24,126 nucleotides of DNA from Hydnum rufescens UP504 (GCA_014904985.1 MU129300.1:1-24126); one strand, 5' to 3'; shown: positions 1-9,842, counted from the stretch's first letter. The notes: generated by a model not told the origin, from the letters alone. Translations and numbers: made by a program.

Positions 1-125
1 CCGAGGCCTGATAGAACGAGGGCAATAATAATAAGAGAAATGCCAATAATGGCAAGGATGACAATAACCCCCATAGTGAATGGAGGGAGAGAGGAGACAA
101 GAGCATTTGAGGAAGTAGGCGCCAT
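1..125 (-). CDS. N-terminus of an unidentified membrane protein (partial, runs off the window)
   Basis: Reading the minus strand from the ATG at 125-123 gives 41 open codons to the window edge. The peptide begins MAPTSSNALVSSLPPF and then has an uninterrupted hydrophobic run of about 20 residues (roughly residues 18-38, rich in Ile, Val, Leu and Ala), as expected for one transmembrane helix or a signal anchor. A short polar, Ser/Pro-rich head before the helix would suit an extracytosolic or vacuolar N-terminus. The rest of the gene lies outside the window, so no family can be named. The ATG is the first in frame after upstream stops. It could instead be a chance open frame, but such strong hydrophobic clustering directly after a start codon favours a real gene. 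Confidence 0.4.
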   Translation of the reverse strand, partial: MAPTSSNALVSSLPPFTMGVIVILAIIGISLIIIALVLSGL

Positions 126-849
126 ATGATTGGGTCAATGAAGAATGATACTCTGATGGGTAAGTCTTTAGGCAGAAGCAAATGTCAATTTGATCCTGAC
201 AATTGACCAGTTAAAGACTGTATCTGTGACCCTGATTACTGTATCTCCCTTGCACCACCCTCAAACCTTCCTAGGTGGCCTGCCTCCCCTTGACTCTTTG
301 CAACCCTCTATGGCTCTACCACATGATTCCAGTCCCAAATGTGTTGAATGTTTATGCACTCTAGAGGGTCTCCAGAAGACAATTAAAAACCTTACTGAAA
401 GCCAAAGCTTCCTATTTTGGTAATAATATTCTCGGCATGTTGTGGCAGTGAGTACAGTTGAAATCTTGAGCTCCTACGCCTCGCTCCTGTCCCCACAACT
501 ATCCCAAGCATCCCTCTGCATCCCTCCAGGCTTCCTGCAGTGTTTTGACAGGTACGGCACTTCCCATCTATTAGTAATATATTATAATAGGTTATAATAT
601 ATTATATTTTCTAATATATTAGTTTTTTTCAAGGAGTAATAGTTAATCTAATAGGTAGAGCCTTACCTTAAACAGGCCTGTTTTCGGAGGAATCCGGACG
701 CAAGTGGGGTGTCGCTCAGCCCGGGTACGACCTTGGTATCCCAAGGTAAATAGCTGAGGTCTGGTCACGAGACTATCAAGAGTGGAACGCAAGCGCGACC
801 GAACGGAGACTGCCGGATACGATCAATCCCGCCTGCATACTGGACAGCT
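126..849. other. Intergenic region upstream of kinase-like copy A, with an AT-rich block
   Basis: No convincing gene is seen. The forward frame 190-423 is open but has no recognisable motif. About 570-640 is a nearly pure A/T block containing palindromic CTAATATATTAG-type words. The 170 bases just before copy A's start codon show no TATA box and share nothing with the upstream regions of the other copies. Confidence 0.5.
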
Positions 850-1898
850 ATGAGCTTAAATACCGCGAATGTTCCAATGGTACACCCGATCTCTACCTGA
901 TGTTCCCATACCCTCTGACAGCCTTCCGTTGCACAGGCCCTAAATGCAATTTCAGCACTGACCATTCACGGTCTGATCACAGACTCTGACGGCAGCAATA
1001 TACCCGTTATTTTACGTCGTACCGCGGCGGCGCTCGATCTTGTTCCCTTCCTCGACCTGGTTTCCGTAGCTGCACTTGACAGGCCTCGTAGGCCGTATGT
1101 TCCCAGGCCGCCTTCTACCCTTCCCGAGCCTGGCGATCTCCACGTCAATCTAACATTTGGGGACAAAAAAGGATGGGGCAGGTCCAGTTTTGTCCATGAA
1201 GTCAATGTTCTCCCAACGACAACCCTTCCAGCTCATCTCCCCCCCCTTGTCCTCAAGGTCGCACGATCCAAGCGTCGCGCTGAAATTGCTCGAGAGGCCT
1301 GGTTCTATGACGAGCTGGAATGCCTCCAGGGGGTCGTACTCCCACGATGTTATGGATGGTTCGAAGCAGAACTCACGGAAGGGCAATCTTTTGGCCCCTG
1401 GACCGCTACTCGCAAGTCTCGGGATACGGAGAATTCGAATCCAGAGTGGCGGTTTAAAGGCTCCAAGCTTAAAGAGATGAGTGGCTCAAGAAATTACGTC
1501 TCTGTACTCCTCTTGGAAAAATTGGGTGACACGCTCCCGATGGGAGTCCCCCTCGGTGATGAATTGGTGTAGGTGGTATCCTCATGTAAAATTAGAAGAA
1601 TCTGATAATCTATTTCAGCAAGGGCTTATACGACCTGTTTGGTGAAATTTCTGAATTGGGAGTGGACCACCGGGACATACGCTACTCGAACATTCTCGCT
1701 GCCCCCGAAGGCCCGGACACACTGCCTAGCCTACCTTCCCCATTCACTGGTCAAGTTTATACCCACCGCATTATTGATATCGAGCAATGTGAGAAGACAA
1801 ACGGGAAGACTTGGCTGCTCACTAATTGGCAGGGCTCATGGGTGCAACGCATCGTCAGCAATCTTCCAGATGGAATTATTATTGAACCATGGGACTGA
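850..1898 (+). CDS. Kinase-like protein, copy A (three exons, intact, 313 aa)
   Basis: Model: join(850..879, 937..1568, 1619..1898). Intron 1 (880-936, GTACAC...ACAG) and intron 2 (1569-1618, GTAGGT...TCAG) both restore frame, giving 313 aa. What is seen: a glycine-rich-loop-like GWGRSSFVHEV (residues 89-99), a VAIK-type lysine in LVLKV (K117), a helix-C-like REAWFYDELE (130-138), a hinge-like VSVLLLEKLG (198-207), a catalytic loop HRDIRYSN (238-245) and a DFG-position Asp in IIDIE (D274). The protein ends 39 residues later with IIIEPWD, so the usual C-lobe is almost absent. Known: HRD...N plus a later Asp marks the eukaryotic-kinase-like fold, which has many expanded families in Agaricomycetes. 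Inferred: an active or regulatory kinase-like protein; the substrate is unknown. It is the only copy with canonical splice sites and no frame break, so it is the reference for the others. No signal peptide or membrane segment is visible. Confidence 0.8.
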
Positions 1899-2149
1899 GA
1901 GTCGAATAAAACTATTACTGTACTCAGGCGAAGTCTAACAAAGTGTCACGTCACAATTGGGAAAAAGTTGCTAGAGCCGATAGCAACCCCATCACATCTG
2001 TGGGGGGTTTGCTATCTGTCACTGGGAGTGCCTAAAAGAAAGTAAATAGGTGGAATGGCAGTTCCTGCTAGTGTCACTGGTCCTCAGACTCCTTTTTCTT
2101 TGCTAACTTTGATAGGTGTCGCCTCAAAAAATTTCGTTTGCTAGACTTC

Positions 2150-2283
2150 GCATGCTGGCACACACTTGCAGCTCCCCAAGGTCTGACAGCACTACCTAGC
2201 CTGCCTTCCGCATCCACTGATCGTATATATACGTATCGCATTATTGATCTCGAGCAATGTGAGAAGATGCACTGCAAACCTCT
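2150..2283 (+). pseudogene. Kinase-like exon 3 fragment (copy A')
   Basis: An isolated stretch matches the middle of exon 3. It encodes AAPQGLTALPSLPSASTDRIY and then IIDLEQCEK, directly comparable to copy G's AAPQGPTVLPSLPSPFTGRIY and IIDLEQCEK. It begins after the catalytic loop, so HRD and N are missing, and the similarity fades just after CEK. There is no upstream exon 1 or 2 sequence. It is closest in wording to copy G (YTYRIIDLEQCEK), which suggests a piece left by duplication or deletion of a G-like copy. It is not expected to be functional. Confidence 0.75.
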
Positions 2284-2593
2284 TGGTGAGAACAGGGGGC
2301 TTGGTCTCCAGAACCACACCGGTTGCTCTGTCGACACAATTAGTGGAGGAAGTGCCGCGTGAGCGATGGAAAAGCTTGAGTATACATACAACATATGGTG
2401 ACGACAGACTGATCACCTGGCTCAACTTCAGCAGACCATGAATTACATTAGCTGAAGAGGAAAAAGTGCTCCATACACACGGTCACGATCTCATCACAGA
2501 GGACGCGACTTCTTCTTTGAGGAACGAGTCATTAGCCAAAGCGATGGGAATGCAACCTACTAGGTTATTTGCAATTGCCATATCAGGCTCGAT

Positions 2594-2740
2594 GCCATGG
2601 AGTACTCCGAAATATGGATGGAGCCGAAATTGCACTGCCATGGAACAAAATACTGAATAAGGTGATTTCACTGCCACAATCCCAGTCACCTCACGGACGA
2701 AATTTCCTCTAAAACCCTTTCTGACGTAAACATAAGAGTC
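2594..2740 (-). repeat. Unidentified conserved fragment, inverted relative to 14224-14380
   Basis: On the minus strand this segment reads DSYVYVRKGFRGNFVRE and later FRLHPYFGVLHG. The same words occur on the plus strand downstream of copy F (14224-14380). The two copies differ by a few substitutions, a 3-4 nt gap after FVR and a 10-nt insertion near TTTCCACCAC in the F-side copy. An open minus frame extends from 2749 to 2483. It may be a remnant of a coding sequence or a noncoding kinase-gene flank; I recognise no family. Confidence 0.6.
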
Positions 2741-3205
2741 GGGCTCCATACCACTGGGGAGTCGGGATGATACCGAATCGACAGCGTGACGCCGACGAGA
2801 ACACCGGAAAAGGCAGTGGGGACGGAAACAAAATGAGTCTAAAGATTACATAATGAAAAGGGAGAATATTTGTACGAAATTAAATATAGCTACGTGCGTG
2901 CGCATGTTGTGGTCTCTCTGCGCGCCAGTCACGAACAGTGCTGGTGAGGGCCTCGGTTCAGCCCACCGAGGGCCGGCTCGTTGGATTCCGCTTTTGGCTT
3001 TGATGGCAAGGGAGAGAACGAATTTTGTGCCATGGACTCCTTTCAGCATAGGTACTAAGGTAGGACCAGCCTTCAGGATTCCTAAGTTTACTGTATCAAT
3101 TTCAATCTCAATCCTCTTCCAGTTTTCACATGCGCATGCGGACCACCCCCCTAAAGCGCTCAGATGTCCTTGCAGTCACTGTCTTTGTCCCATAGCGTCA
3201 TTTTG

Positions 3206-3335
3206 CAGTATTTGCCTTCATCTGTAGCTCACAATCCCTTGTGACGCGTGACAACACCAGCCTTTGGATGCGTGACTGGAAGTTTGTCGAGACAGCACAA
3301 TAATCGATAATCGATTCTCCCCATACAAACCAGCT
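3206..3335 (+). promoter_or_regulatory. Conserved upstream region of copy B, shared with copy C
   Basis: The word TCATCTGTAGCTCAC, followed by CTTGTGACGCGTGAC and then TAATCGATAATCGATTCTC (3301-3319), also lies upstream of copy C in the same order. The ATCGATAATCGAT core ends 17 nt before the start codon in both genes. Other kinase-like copies lack it. The core is itself nearly palindromic, so a binding site or core-promoter element is a reasonable inference, but shared recent ancestry alone would also explain it. Confidence 0.5.
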
Positions 3336-4334
3336 ATGAGCGCAAATACCGTGGATGTTCCAATGGTACTCCCGATTTGTACTCGACGTTCTCCTGCCTC
3401 TGACAGTCTTCCTTTCGATAGGCTCTGAATGCAATCTCGGCACTGACCATACATGGTTTGATCGCAGATACAGAAGGCACCAGTATTCCCGTTATTTTAC
3501 ATCGTACTGTGGCACCACTCGATCTTGTTCCCTTCCTCAAGTTGAGCTCCCCGGATGCACCCGAGCTGGATTTCGTGCCGTTCATTCCCAGGCCACCTTC
3601 TACACTTCCCGAGCCTGGCGATCTCCATGTCCAGCTAATATTTGGAGAAGAAAAAGGATGGGGCCGCTCCAGTTTCGTTCACGAAGTGAATGTCCTCCCG
3701 ACGACAACACTTCCAGCCCATCTTCCCCCTCTTGTGCTCAAGGTCGCGCGATCTAAGCGCCGGGCCGAAATTGGCCGAGAGGCCTGGTTCTATGATGAGC
3801 TGGAATGCTTCCAAGGCGTTGTGCTTCCACGATGCTATGGGTGGTTCGAAGCGGAACTCGCGGAAGGGCAATCTTTCGCCCATTGGACGGGACCCAACCG
3901 GAGATCGTCAAGGACGGAGAGTTCAAACCCAGAGTGGCTATTTGAAGGCTCTAGGCAGCTTAAAGAGATGAGTCACTCAAGGAATTATGTCTCTGTGCTC
4001 CTCTTGGAAAAATTGGGCGGCAAGCTGCCCAGAGGAGTTCCTCTCGCTGATGAGTTGGTGTAAGTGGTGTCTTCATCATATCAATTGTGATCTGAGAATC
4101 CATGTCAGCAAGGGCATATACGATATGTATGGCGAAATTGCTGAATTGGGAGTAGACCACCGCGACATACGCTATTCCAACATGCTCACCGCCCCCCAAG
4201 GCCCGACGACACTGCCTAGCCTGCCTTCGCCATTCACTGGCCGGATATATACGCACCGAATGATCGATATTGAGTCATGCGAGAAACGAATGGGGAGACT
4301 TGGTTCCTCACTGCATGCCAGGCTAGATGGGTAA
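3336..4334 (+). CDS. Kinase-like protein, copy B (three exons, frameshifted C-terminus)
   Basis: Model: join(3336..3365, 3422..4059, 4109..4334), 297 aa. Exon 1 encodes MSANTVDVPM. Intron 1 is 3366-3421 (GTACTC...ATAG) and intron 2 is 4060-4108 (GTAAGT...TCAG). All core motifs are present: GWGRSSFVHEV, LVLKV, REAWFYDELE (here after EIG instead of EIA), HRDIRYSN and MIDIE. One base is missing around 4281-4290 (GAGAAACGAATG where other copies have GAAAAGACGAATG). The reading frame therefore changes just after the DFG-position Asp and ends at a TAA at 4334, and the family's terminal IIEPWD is not reached. The downstream sequence has also drifted where EPWD should be. The kinase core could still be made; only the short tail is altered. 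Upstream it shares a promoter-like block with copy C. Function is inferred as for copy A. Confidence 0.72.
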
Positions 4335-5127
4335 AAGGCATCGTGAGATCTCTTCCTACAGATCATTGACCGGCAGAGAGTAGAATAGAATCTGCATGAT
4401 GTTACAACCTATACACCAGCTGCAACTATATCTAGGGTTAGGAGTAATAATCGAGTGGGAAGCTGTTACGACCTGAACAGGGTGGATTGGCAGCTACTGG
4501 ACAAGCATGCAGCAGTAATGGAGTTTGGGCAACCGAATGCAAATCCAAAAACTTGGCTCGCAGCGTGACTCGACGCGGATTGAGACGGTATTATATAGAT
4601 AAGAGATTACGAGCAACGGTATTATGCAGTGGTGTAGGTGGGCTGCGTGCGTTGTCTTTTGTGTTGCCCCGGTTCACTTGCTTAGAATTAAGCGCCCACC
4701 TGACTCCGGTGTGGAGCAGGCAGAACATTCGGGGTATGTCATTTTGGATTTTTACGGACGTCATTTTGACCTCCCCGCTTCTTCCCCATACGAACCACAC
4801 TTGTGCACGCGAGAAGTCAATAATTTCCTTTTTGAGAATTCTGGGTACCGTCTTCAAATCCGCTCAAAACTGCTCAAGTAGCTGTGAAATATTAGTAAAA
4901 TATTTCCGTTTATGTTGTGGGCTTAAATCCGTATTTACAAGGTTATTCCCCGCTCAACTTGGGCCGGCGTTGAGTTGCGGCGCCGAATTTCCGGCTTTTG
5001 CTTCCGGATCTTGTGTCCGTGACCGGTCCGGCCTTCACATTTAGGTAATCGCTCCTAACCTTAAACACTATACAACAGCTGCGATGAGGAGAAATCTAGA
5101 TTCGATGACATTTAGACTTTAGTCCAC
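4335..5127. other. Spacer between convergent copies B and C
   Basis: The two ends are inverted copies of each other. CAGCTGCAACTATATCTAGG followed by GTTAGGAG (about 4418-4450) pairs with the minus-strand CAGCTGTTGTATAG followed by GGTTAGGAG (about 5048-5085). These are simply the 3' flanks of the two convergent genes. The central part, about 4475-5044, is unique here. It contains a 185-codon open forward frame (4487-5044) with scattered Cys and no recognisable motif, which I regard as probably fortuitous. An inserted element is possible, but I found no clear terminal repeats. Confidence 0.45.
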
Positions 5128-6182
5128 TCAATCCCATGGTTCAATAATACATCCATCAGGAAGATTATCTACGATGTTGTCTACCCATGAGCCCTGCCAA
5201 GCAGTAAGCATCCAAGCCTCCTCATTCGTCTTCTCGCATGACTCAATATCAATCATTCGATGCGTATATATCCGACCAGTGAATGGCGAAGGCACGCTAG
5301 GCAGTGTCGTTGGGCCTTGAGGGGCGGCGAGCATGTTGGAATAGCGTATGTCGACGCGGTGGTCTACTCCCAATTCAGCAATCTCACCATACATGTCGTA
5401 TATTCCCTTGCTGAAATAGATTCTCAGATTTTAATTTATCCAATGAAGATACCACTTACACCAAGTCATCACCAAGGGGAACTCCTATGGGGAGCTTGCC
5501 GCCTATTTTTTCCAAGAGGAGCACGGAGACATAACTCCTGGAGTGACTCATCTCCGTGAGCTGCTTAGATTTTTAAACCGCCACTCTGGGTTCGAACTCT
5601 CTGAATCTGACGATCTCCGAGTGGCTCTCGTCCGACGGGCGAGAGATTGTCCTTCCGCGAGTTCCGCTTCGAACCATCCATAGCATCGAGGCAATACAAC
5701 GCCTTGGAGGCATTCCAGCTCATCATAGAACCAGGCCTCTCGGAGCAATTTCGGCGCGACGCTTAGATCGTGCGACCTTGAGCACAAGGGGGGGAAGATG
5801 AGCCGGAAGGGTTGTAGTCGACGACATTGACTTCGTGAACGAAACTAGAGCGACCCGATCCTATTTTTTCTCCAAATGTGAGCTGGACGTGGAGATCGCC
5901 AGGCTCGGGAAGGGTAGAAGGCGGTCTGGGAATGAACGGCCTGAGAGCCTTTTCCGGTGCAGCCAAGGATCCCACCTTGAGGAAGGGAACAAGATCGAGT
6001 GGTGCCACAGTACGATGTAAAATAGTGGGAATACTGGTGCCGTCAGAGTCTGTGATTAGACCATGAATGGTCAGTGCTGAAATTACATTCAGAGCCTATC
6101 CAAACGAAGACCATCAGAGGATACAAGGGCATTGAGTAGACATCGGGAGGACCATTGGAACATCCACGGTATTTACGCTCAT
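5128..6182 (-). pseudogene. Kinase-like copy C (frameshifted; catalytic HRD interrupted)
   Basis: The exon layout is retained: exon 1 6182..6153 (MSVNTVDVPM), intron 6152..6096, exon 2 6095..5460, intron 5459..5411 (GTAAGT...TCAG) and exon 3 5410..5128 ending in IIEPWD. Exon 2 carries at least three indels against the other copies. One is a net 2-nt loss near 5810-5825 just after FVHEVNV. One is an extra base near 5742-5746 (GCTCCGAGAG in place of GCCCGAGAG). One is a missing base near 5568-5574, in what should read KDSKQL. Exon 3 has a 3-nt GTC insertion (around 5350-5358), turning HRDIRYSN into HRVDIRYSN and moving the catalytic Asp. The loop GSGRSSFVHEV is intact. It should not give a full-length protein, and even exon 3 alone would be catalytically suspect. 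Confidence 0.82.
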
Positions 6183-6290
6183 AACTGTGCTGTACGCAGA
6201 GAATCGATTATCGATTACCGTACTGTTTTAAACAACTCATCAGTCACGCGTCACAAGGGTGAGCTACAGATGAGGGGAAATACAGCAAAA
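6183..6290 (-). promoter_or_regulatory. Conserved upstream region of copy C, shared with copy B
   Basis: On the minus strand this contains TCATCTGTAGCTCACC, TTGTGACGCGTGAC and TAATCGATAATCGATTCTC (6217-6199), in the same order as upstream of copy B. The last word again ends 17 nt before the ATG. Weaker similarity to B's upstream continues to about 6600, including CCAAAGCGCTCAGATG and TTTTGTGCCATGGAC-like words. The sequence has survived although the gene itself is broken, as expected of a recent duplication. Confidence 0.5.
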
Positions 6291-7637
6291 TTACCTATGG
6301 AACAAAGGTGGCGGCTGCAAGGGCATCTGAGCGCTTTGGGGGGTGATCCACGTGTGCAAACTGGAAGAGGGGGTGGAAGTTGAAGCCTATAAACCTAGTA
6401 AAGGGGTCCATGGCACGAAAGATGGCAAAGTGGTTCAAAAAAAAAACATTCTTTCCCTTGCCACCCGATCACGCAGCTAAAAAAAGTGGATTTCAAAGAG
6501 CACCCGCCCTCCGTGCGCTGCACCGGGACACTCTTCGCGACTCGCGCACGTCACAGAGACCAACGAACAACGAACTGTACAGCGTGGATTATGTAATTAT
6601 GTCGCAAGTCCCTCCATGTCTCTCGTAGCGCGTCAGTCGTGGCCATGACACTTCCCCTGTCTCTGGTCACTGTTTGCCTATTTTTTGCTTCGGAGACATA
6701 TGAGACTTAGAGACCCATCGTCGCTGGCTTGGGCGAGACCCTGCTGGCCTCTATCCATGATATCTGGCCCACGTCCTGTCCACGGATTGCCCGTCTGAAA
6801 GAATGCGTAGAGTCTGTGACTTTCACCGTCTCTCAAAACCCCTTGAGTCACGGTCTGCTTGAAGTCGCATTGGTTCTCGGCATTCAACCTCATCCCTTCT
6901 CTCTGCTTTCTAGACTGTGCAACTCACCAAAAAGAGTATCCTACAGGCGACCTAGTGGAGCAAGGGCCTAGAATTTCCGATTCTCATCGCAAATATGCCA
7001 ATCATCACGCCGATTATCAAGGACTGTTATCGCATCTCGGAGGAGCAGGCATAATCCCCAGACGCTATCACATGGAATGACGGAAGGATATCAAGTACGC
7101 AGCATGTACCCTTCCAGAGAAAAGACATGAAAGAGTACTCATCCGATTCGAAATCATTCCTTGCGCAAATCCGAATTCAGGATCAGGTACATAGGACATG
7201 GGTCTATCCCTCCACCTACGAAATCTTCGTTGCGACCTGCAGGAAGTCTTGTGTCTCTTCCACTCTTAGACTGAACCCCGATCGAGGTATCCCAAACGAT
7301 AGTGAGTTATAGTGGACCCAACTAAAGCCGTATTGCGATGCACTCCTGCGTAACATTCATGTTTTGCACCTCCCCCCCCCCCCCCCGCATTTCATTGGTT
7401 CCAGAGCTCGACGGCCATTGTCATGCGAAATGTATGTATATCTCCTTACGTAACCGATCTCCTGGCTCTCGGACAGAGGTTACGGCACTGCTCCACATTT
7501 CCCTCGTCATTTTCTCGCTGGAGACCGCAGACGAGAATCTGTGGCCCTGGAAAAGAGATTTCTATGAACCATAGCCGAGCACGATAGAAGTCGCTTTGAA
7601 TCTCCCCCTACACCGCTCGTGCTGAACAAGTTACTTA
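6291..7637. other. Gene-poor stretch with coding-like fragments but no clear gene
   Basis: Up to about 6600 this is the far upstream flank shared with copy B. Beyond it, several short open frames look protein-like but do not join into a model. One is the minus frame 6893-6678, which includes QTGNPWTGRGPDIMD and ASDDGSLSLICL. Another is the plus frame around 6962-7180, whose two halves are separated by one TGA at about 7078. There is also a plus frame 7436-7574. A decayed gene is plausible; I recognise no domain. A 15-C homopolymer lies at 7372-7386. Confidence 0.35.
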
Positions 7638-7649
7638 CATTCGTGACCA

Positions 7650-8106
7650 AGGAATCTGTCTATTCCAAATTATGGCTGGTACGTATCCGTTTTCTGAATG
7701 TGCTTTCAATTCCCCACACGGGGTTCTCAGGAAAATTGCATCTTTTTCGCGACCGCCGTCCAAAGGAACCCCCCGGCACGGTACGAGACTATCTCGTCTG
7801 TGGGAAACAGGGGATTATATTGGCGATTGGACTTGGATATGATATACCACTCCATGAGCCACCCATGTTGAAATCATCATCGGGAATCGTCTTTTAATCC
7901 ACGCAGAAGGTTGTGGCTACAATACCCAGGCAGTTTGCTGGGGAGTCGGCGCGCCTTCATCGAGTATGCGGGGCAGCATCTCACGTTTCGTCTTCGGTTA
8001 AATAATGTGATTGTCGCTGTCGACATCGTCTCATTCTATGCAAAAGAGATCGTAGTATTCGGACTTACAGAGCGATGTTTATGGTTGGCGTATAATAGTG
8101 TAAAGC
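7650..8106 (+). pseudogene. Unidentified open-frame region, block 1 copy (frame broken near 7890)
   Basis: The frame running through ESVYSKLWLVRIRFLNVL and DYLVCGKQGIILAIGLG is open to 7897, where an extra G in CATCGGGAATC ends it. The continuation, beginning RRLWLQYPGSLLGSRRAF, is in another frame to about 8162. In block 2 the same sequence is uninterrupted (9966-10424). No ATG-led N-terminus or known domain is visible. Part of it (about 7930-8060) weakly resembles 17310-17450. It may be the 3' end of a decayed host gene; whether this frame is the true one is uncertain. Confidence 0.3.
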
Positions 8107-8142
8107 GCGCCGAATCGTTGCAACATTTACACTTTATTCCAC

Positions 8143-9191
8143 TCAATCCCATGGTTCAATAATACAGCCATCAGGAAGATTCCTCACGATGCTGTGTATC
8201 CATGAGGCCGCCCAATCAGTGAGTATCGAAGTCTCCCCATTCGTCTTCTCGCATGACTCGATGTCGATCATTCGATGCGTATATATCCGACCAGTGAATG
8301 GCGAAGGCAGGCTGGGCAGTGTGGCCGGGCCTTGGGGGGCGGCGAGCATGTTGGAATAGCGTATGTCGCGGTGATCTACTCCCAATTGAGCAATTTCGCC
8401 ATACATATCGTATATTCCCTTGCTGAAATTGATTCTCAGATGATAATTCATACGATGGAGATACCACTTACACCAAGTCATCACCAAGGGAACTCCTATG
8501 GGGAGCTTGCCGCCCATTTTCTCCAAGAGGAGCACTGAGACATAATCCCTTGAGTGACTCATCTCTGTGAGCTGCTTAGAGTCTTCAAACCGCCACTCTA
8601 GGTTCGAATCCTCCGAATCTGACGATCTCCGAGTGGCTCTCGTCGAGGGGCCGAAAGATTGTCCTTCCGCGAGTTCCGCTTCGAACCATCCATAACATCG
8701 GGGGAGTACAACGCCTTGGAGACATTCCAGCTCATCATAGAACCAGGCCTCTCGGGCAATTTCGGCGCGGCGCTTAGATCGCGCGACCTTAAGGACAAGA
8801 GGGGGAAGATGAGCCGGGAGGGTTGTTGCCGGGAGGACATTGACTTCATGAACAAAACTGGAGCGGCCCCATCCTTTTTCTTCTGCAAGTATTAGCTGGA
8901 CGTGAAGATCGCCAGTCTCGGGAAGTGTAGAAGGCGGCCTAGGAATGAACGGCCCGTAAACGACTTCGGGTGGAGCGCCCTCATCCAACCTGAGCAAAGG
9001 AACGAGATCGAGCGGTGCCACAGTACGATGTAAAATCATGGGAATATTGGCGCCTTCAGTGTCTGTGATCAGACCGTGAATGGTCAGTGCTGAAATTGCA
9101 TTCAGAGCCTATCCAAAGGAAGACTGTCAGTATGAGAACATCAAATAGACATTAGGAGTATTATTGGAACGTCCACGGTATTTACGCTCAT
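8143..9191 (-). CDS. Kinase-like copy D (first splice donor lost; intron 2 readable in frame)
   Basis: A continuous frame runs from an internal ATG at 9039 to a stop at 8143 (298 aa), with GWGRSSFVHEV, LVLKV, REAWFYDELE, HRDIRYSN, MIDIE and terminal IIEPWD. Two lesions matter. First, the usual exon 1 (9191..9162) is present, but its exon/intron junction ATG|GT has become ATA|AT, so intron 1 has no GT donor. Reading through it meets a TGA after 16 codons. Translation would have to begin at 9039, losing about 34 residues but keeping the kinase-like core. Second, one G is missing near 8487-8491, just before intron 2. Splicing at the GTAAGT site (8471..8423) would now break frame, while retaining the intron reads straight into exon 3 and adds about 16 residues (TWCKWYLHRMNYHLRINFS). 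I call it a possibly translated, altered copy; it could equally be a pseudogene. Confidence 0.65.
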
Positions 9192-9478
9192 AACTGTCTC
9201 GTATTAGACTCGTGACCAGTCTTCCTCAGCTTGCTGAGGGACTAGTGTTGCCACGACTTGCGGCTTGAGCCGACTGTCGCAAGTCGAGTCACTCGGAGTC
9301 GCGCCGAGCCATTTGCAAGGCGAATCCACGTAACTGTAGCTCCATGAATTGTCTCATTCAAAAATGTAGCTACACTACCCTGGAGCTCCTGGGGGCTCCA
9401 CCCCCAGACCCCTGCTGGAACCACACTTCAGACCTATTTATATAAAACACTGTAGCTTCACCATGATATCCATCGAAT

Positions 9479-9842
9479 TAGTGTTGCCGTGGCTCCGCAC
9501 GACTTTGGCTTATCTCCAAAGTCAAGTTATCGACTTTGACTTTGACCCAAGCTGGCTTACATCAAAAATATGTATGTATCAATAGTATATATAGTATATA
9601 TATATAGCTGCAAAGGTATGCTGTGTGTTTCTGGATCAATTGCTTGTACTTCTAGATTCATGCAACACCAACAAATCGGTGTTTGATGTTTGAACAAAGT
9701 CCATCCAAGCGAGACTTGACTTCGAGCGAAGCCAAGTTGGGCCCGAAGTCAATGATTTGTAATCAATCGACTTGGCTTCCGCTTGAACACGCTTGGTCGG
9801 ACTGAGTCGACTCAAAGCCCGGAGTCGTGCGCGGCAAGCACT
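9479..9842. mobile_element. Short TIR-bearing element (hAT-like MITE candidate), block 1
   Basis: The left end TAGTGTTGCCGTGGC, followed by GCACGACTTTGG, is mirrored at the right end by CGAGTCGTGC-type sequence and GGCAA(G)CACT. Another copy of the left-end word, TAGTGTTGCCACGACTTG, occurs at 9243, so a nested or composite structure 9243-9842 is possible. The interior is noncoding and full of inverted words (for example GAAGCCAAGT and ACTTGGCTTC), and includes a TATATA microsatellite at about 9584-9604. hAT elements have TAGTGTT/CAGTGTT-type ends and 8-bp target duplications. Here the flanks are CCATCGAA on the left and CCATCCAT on the right, an imperfect match. Confidence 0.45.

Larger units (their letters stand above)
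1899..3335. other. Spacer between kinase-like copies A and B
   Basis: The spacer holds pieces of duplicated flanks rather than a gene. About 1931-1970 matches 16782-16823 downstream of copy G. About 2800-2890 (GGCAGTG-GGACGGAAACAA, then a TTACATAATGA word) matches 16690-16770, also downstream of G. About 2880-3335 resembles the minus-strand region upstream of copy C. The forward frame 2853-3227 is open for 124 codons but lies in this duplicated flank and has no protein signature, so I do not call it. Confidence 0.5.

Noticed and set aside
2853..3227. 124-codon open frame as a gene
   Set aside because: It lies in the duplicated upstream flank shared with copy C, where the corresponding frame is not kept.
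4487..5044. 185-codon open forward frame as a gene
   Set aside because: It has no recognisable motif, lies between convergent 3' flanks, and has a patchy composition; likely fortuitous.
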